Shown in pieces: positions 7,011 to 8,590 of a DNA stretch of 8,590 nt (position 1 is the stretch's first letter; every line of letters begins with the position of its first letter). Below the pieces are notes generated by a model. It worked only from the letters and a program-made list of their open reading frames with translations, was not told where the DNA came from and did not search any database. A program made the translations under genes and the position numbers. This DNA is from Burkholderiales bacterium (GTDB lineage: Bacteria > Pseudomonadota > Gammaproteobacteria > Burkholderiales > Burkholderiaceae_C), in contig JABMMR010000045.1 in the NCBI GenBank assembly GCA_013205525.1, positions 1 through 8,590 on the forward strand, in the 5' to 3' direction.

Positions 7011-8213
7011 ATGGACGCACCTAAACAGGGCATCGATGCTTTGTTCATATTGCTTGGCGCCATCATGGTGCTGGCCATGCATGCTGGTTTTGCTTTCTTG
7101 GAGCTGGGCACGGTTCGCAAAAAAAACCAAGTCAATGCTTTGGTAAAAATTCTGGTGGATTTCAGTATCTCTACCGTGGTTTATTTTGTGGTTGGCTACA
7201 GCGTGGCCTATGGCACCACATTTTTTGTGAGTGCAGAAGCCTTGTCCGCGCAGAACGGCTACTCGCTGGTGAAGTTTTTCTTTCTACTTACTTTTGCCGC
7301 AGCGATTCCGGCCATTGTGTCTGGCGGTATTGCAGAGCGTGCACGTTTTTACCCTCAACTTTTAGCTACTGCAGTTATTGTTGGGTTTATTTACCCGCTT
7401 TACGAGGGCCTGGTCTGGAATCAGCATTTTGGTTTTCAAGCTTGGCTCAAATCCCTCACCGGCGATGAGTTTCATGACTTTGCTGGCTCGGTGGTGGTTC
7501 ATGCGCTTGGTGGCTGGATTGCTTTACCAGCGGTTATTTTATTGGGCGCTCGCAGCAACCGCTATAAAAAAGATGGCGCCATCTCAGCCCACCCGCCTTC
7601 GAGTATTCCTTTTTTATCCTTGGGCGCTTGGATTCTTTGCGTGGGCTGGTTTGGATTCAATGTCATGAGCGCCCAAACCATTGACAAAATTTCTGGCTTG
7701 GTTGCGGTCAACAGCCTGATGGCCATGGTGGGCGGCACGTTGGCGGCCTTATGGGTGGGCAAAAATGACCCGGGCTTTGTTTACAACGGCCCTCTTGCTG
7801 GCTTGGTTGCCGTCTGTGCAGGCTCTGATGTGATGCACCCTTTTGGGGCGCTTGTAGTTGGTTCGGTTGCGGGTGCTTTGTTTGTGGTGATGTTTACTTT
7901 GACCCAAAACCGCTGGAAGATTGATGATGTTTTGGGTGTTTGGCCACTCCACGGCCTTTGTGGAACTTGGGGCGGAATCGCTGCGGGTGTTTTTGGCCTG
8001 CCTGCCTTAGGGGGCTTAGGTGGCGTTAATGTTTGGGCGCAGCTGCTGGGAACCCTTGTTGCTATAGTTTGGGCCTTGCTGTCTTCATGCCTGCTGTACG
8101 GTTTGCTGAAAGCCACCATGGGCCTGCGCTTAAGCCAAGAAGAAGAATTTGACGGCGCAGACTTGACGATCCACAAGATCAATGCCAGTCCAGAGCGTGA
8201 GGTAAGTTGGTAA
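7011..8213 (+). CDS. amtB: Ammonium transporter AmtB
   Basis: AmtB is a trimeric inner-membrane channel that conducts ammonium/ammonia. The 400-residue protein shows about eleven hydrophobic helices, the first at ~9-27. Pore residues are recognisable: 'DFAGSVVVH' gives Asp156 and the first twin histidine His164; 'GVWPLHGLCG' gives the second, His314; 'WFGFN' (213-217) gives Phe216, matching the inner Phe gate (Phe215) of E. coli; 'GGIAERARF' (105-113) is conserved. The cytoplasmic tail (~370-400, 'EEEFDGADLTIH') is where PII proteins normally dock. I chose ATG 7011 because GGAG (7002-7005) precedes it by 5 bases; an upstream in-frame GTG (6966) would add 15 unlikely residues. There is no separate cleaved signal peptide, unlike E. 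coli AmtB. No glnK gene is adjacent. An A8 tract (7119-7126) encodes Lys37-Lys38-Asn39. Confidence 0.95.
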   Translation: MDAPKQGIDALFILLGAIMVLAMHAGFAFLELGTVRKKNQVNALVKILVDFSISTVVYFVVGYSVAYGTTFFVSAEALSAQNGYSLVKFFFLLTFAAAIPAIVSGGIAERARFYPQLLATAVIVGFIYPLYEGLVWNQHFGFQAWLKSLTGDEFHDFAGSVVVHALGGWIALPAVILLGARSNRYKKDGAISAHPPSSIPFLSLGAWILCVGWFGFNVMSAQTIDKISGLVAVNSLMAMVGGTLAALWVGKNDPGFVYNGPLAGLVAVCAGSDVMHPFGALVVGSVAGALFVVMFTLTQNRWKIDDVLGVWPLHGLCGTWGGIAAGVFGLPALGGLGGVNVWAQLLGTLVAIVWALLSSCLLYGLLKATMGLRLSQEEEFDGADLTIHKINASPEREVSW

Positions 8214-8299
8214 ATTTTTGTCGTTTTTCCACTTTTATAGTGCAATTTGAGGATAAACACTTGTTTTTCTTCACAAAATCTGTTTCATAATGGTTTGGA

Positions 8300-8328
8300 C
8301 TGTGTAATGCGTGAGGGCGCATATACAG
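8300..8328 (+). promoter_or_regulatory. Stem-loop near the predicted 5' end of the RRM-gene leader
   Basis: Bases 8300-8311 pair with 8318-8328: CTGTGT against ATACAG (one G-U pair) and ATGCG against CGCAT, with A8306 bulged and a six-base TGAGGG loop. That is 11 pairs with one bulge. No T run follows, so it is not an intrinsic terminator. If transcription starts near 8298 it caps the message. Function is unknown. Confidence 0.5.
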
Positions 8329-8381
8329 CTTGTGGGTGATGGCTTAGTTTCGCTTCTAGACTTTTGTGGACAGATGCATTC

Positions 8382-8420
8382 GGGACTACTTCGCTTTTTT
8401 ATTTGTTTTTATGGAGTCCC
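8382..8420 (+). promoter_or_regulatory. Hairpin pairing with the Shine-Dalgarno of the RRM gene
   Basis: GGGACT (8382-8387) is perfectly complementary to AGTCCC (8415-8420), and C8389/T8390 can extend the pairing to G8414/G8413. The pairing covers the GGAG ribosome binding site (8413-8416) just ahead of ATG 8424, leaving a U-rich loop. This could control translation by exposing or hiding the site. It rests on base complementarity alone. Confidence 0.4.
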
Positions 8421-8423
8421 TGA

Positions 8424-8590
8424 ATGGGTAACAAACTGTACGTCGGCAATCTGCCATATTCCGTGCGCGATGGCGACTTGGAACAATCTTTTGGTCAATT
8501 CGGCACTGTCACCAGCGCCAAGGTCATGATGGAGCGCGACACAGGTCGCTCCAAAGGCTTTGGTTTTGTTGAAATGGGCAGCGATGCTGA
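8424..8590 (+). CDS. RNA-recognition-motif (RRM) RNA-binding protein, N-terminal part
   Basis: The first 55 codons are visible and the gene continues past the right edge. They form the front part of a single RRM domain: RNP2 'KLYVGNL' (4-10), an acidic helix ('[12 protein letters not shown]'), and RNP1 'KGFGFVEM' (44-51) with the stacking aromatics Tyr6, Phe46 and Phe48. Such small bacterial RRM proteins bind single-stranded RNA and in several groups are induced by cold; the specific role here is unknown. ATG 8424 has GGAG (8413-8416) seven bases upstream. An ATG at 8411 opens a frame that stops after six codons, so it is not the start. The long leader suggests post-transcriptional control. 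Confidence 0.9.
   Translation, partial: MGNKLYVGNLPYSVRDGDLEQSFGQFGTVTSAKVMMERDTGRSKGFGFVEMGSDA

Larger units (their letters stand above)
8214..8423 (+). promoter_or_regulatory. amtB-RRM intergenic region with candidate promoter and long leader
   Basis: This 210-bp AT-rich stretch has no convincing gene. CATAAT (8286-8291) is a fair -10; TTGTTT (8261-8266) could be its -35 with a long 19-bp spacer, so transcription would begin near 8298 and leave a leader of about 125 nt. I see no clear rho-independent terminator for amtB: the T run at 8395-8400 lacks a stem immediately before it. Two leader hairpins are listed separately. Confidence 0.35.

Noticed and set aside
8389..8410. Intrinsic terminator of amtB at the T-rich stretch
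   Set aside because: No GC-rich stem immediately precedes the T run; the nearby GGGACT pairs downstream with the ribosome binding site instead.
1..8590. Mobile element, defence island or novel multi-gene system
   Set aside because: All genes belong to known housekeeping families with intact frames; there are no long repeats, integrase, transposase or compositional break visible.

Overview
The window is ordinary chromosomal DNA of a Gram-negative betaproteobacterium, most likely of the order Burkholderiales. This rests on gene content and order: an LPS-assembly barrel gene (lptD) divergent from an amgK-type kinase, a metX-metW pair with the '[10 protein letters not shown]' type of MetX, a short RNA-recognition-motif protein, and moderately GC-rich coding sequence. 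I cannot fix the genus. I see no insertion sequence, phage gene, tRNA, rRNA, CRISPR array or defence system, and none of the genes is broken.

Layout. Positions 1-2317 (minus) hold nearly all of lptD, whose last codons (about 20 by family length) lie beyond the left edge. A 51-bp divergent gap follows. A plus-strand pair, amgK-like sugar kinase (2369-3487) and rsmE (3497-4213), sits 9 bp apart and looks co-transcribed. RsmE converges on a minus-strand operon read right to left: metX (6788-5658), metW (overlapping by ATGA) and an alpha/beta hydrolase (5067-4210). The two transcription units share a TTAA at their stop codons. A 222-bp divergent region separates metX from the ammonium transporter amtB (7011-8213). 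After a 210-bp AT-rich gap, an RNA-binding RRM protein starts at 8424 and runs off the right edge.

Functions. The genes cover envelope biogenesis (LptD; AmgK in cell-wall sugar recycling), ribosome modification (RsmE), methionine synthesis (MetX activates homoserine; MetW is its usual companion), a serine hydrolase probably acting on acyl esters, and ammonium uptake (AmtB).

The most interesting signals are non-coding. The amtB upstream region has a GG-N10-GC sigma-54-type element that overlaps a 17-bp site closely resembling the enterobacterial NtrC operator. The leader of the RRM gene can form a stem-loop near its predicted 5' end and a second hairpin that pairs with the Shine-Dalgarno sequence. 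Other points worth a look are a LptD with fewer conserved cysteines than E. coli, an amgK without murU beside it, and an amtB without glnK beside it. I did not find an obviously new multi-gene system.
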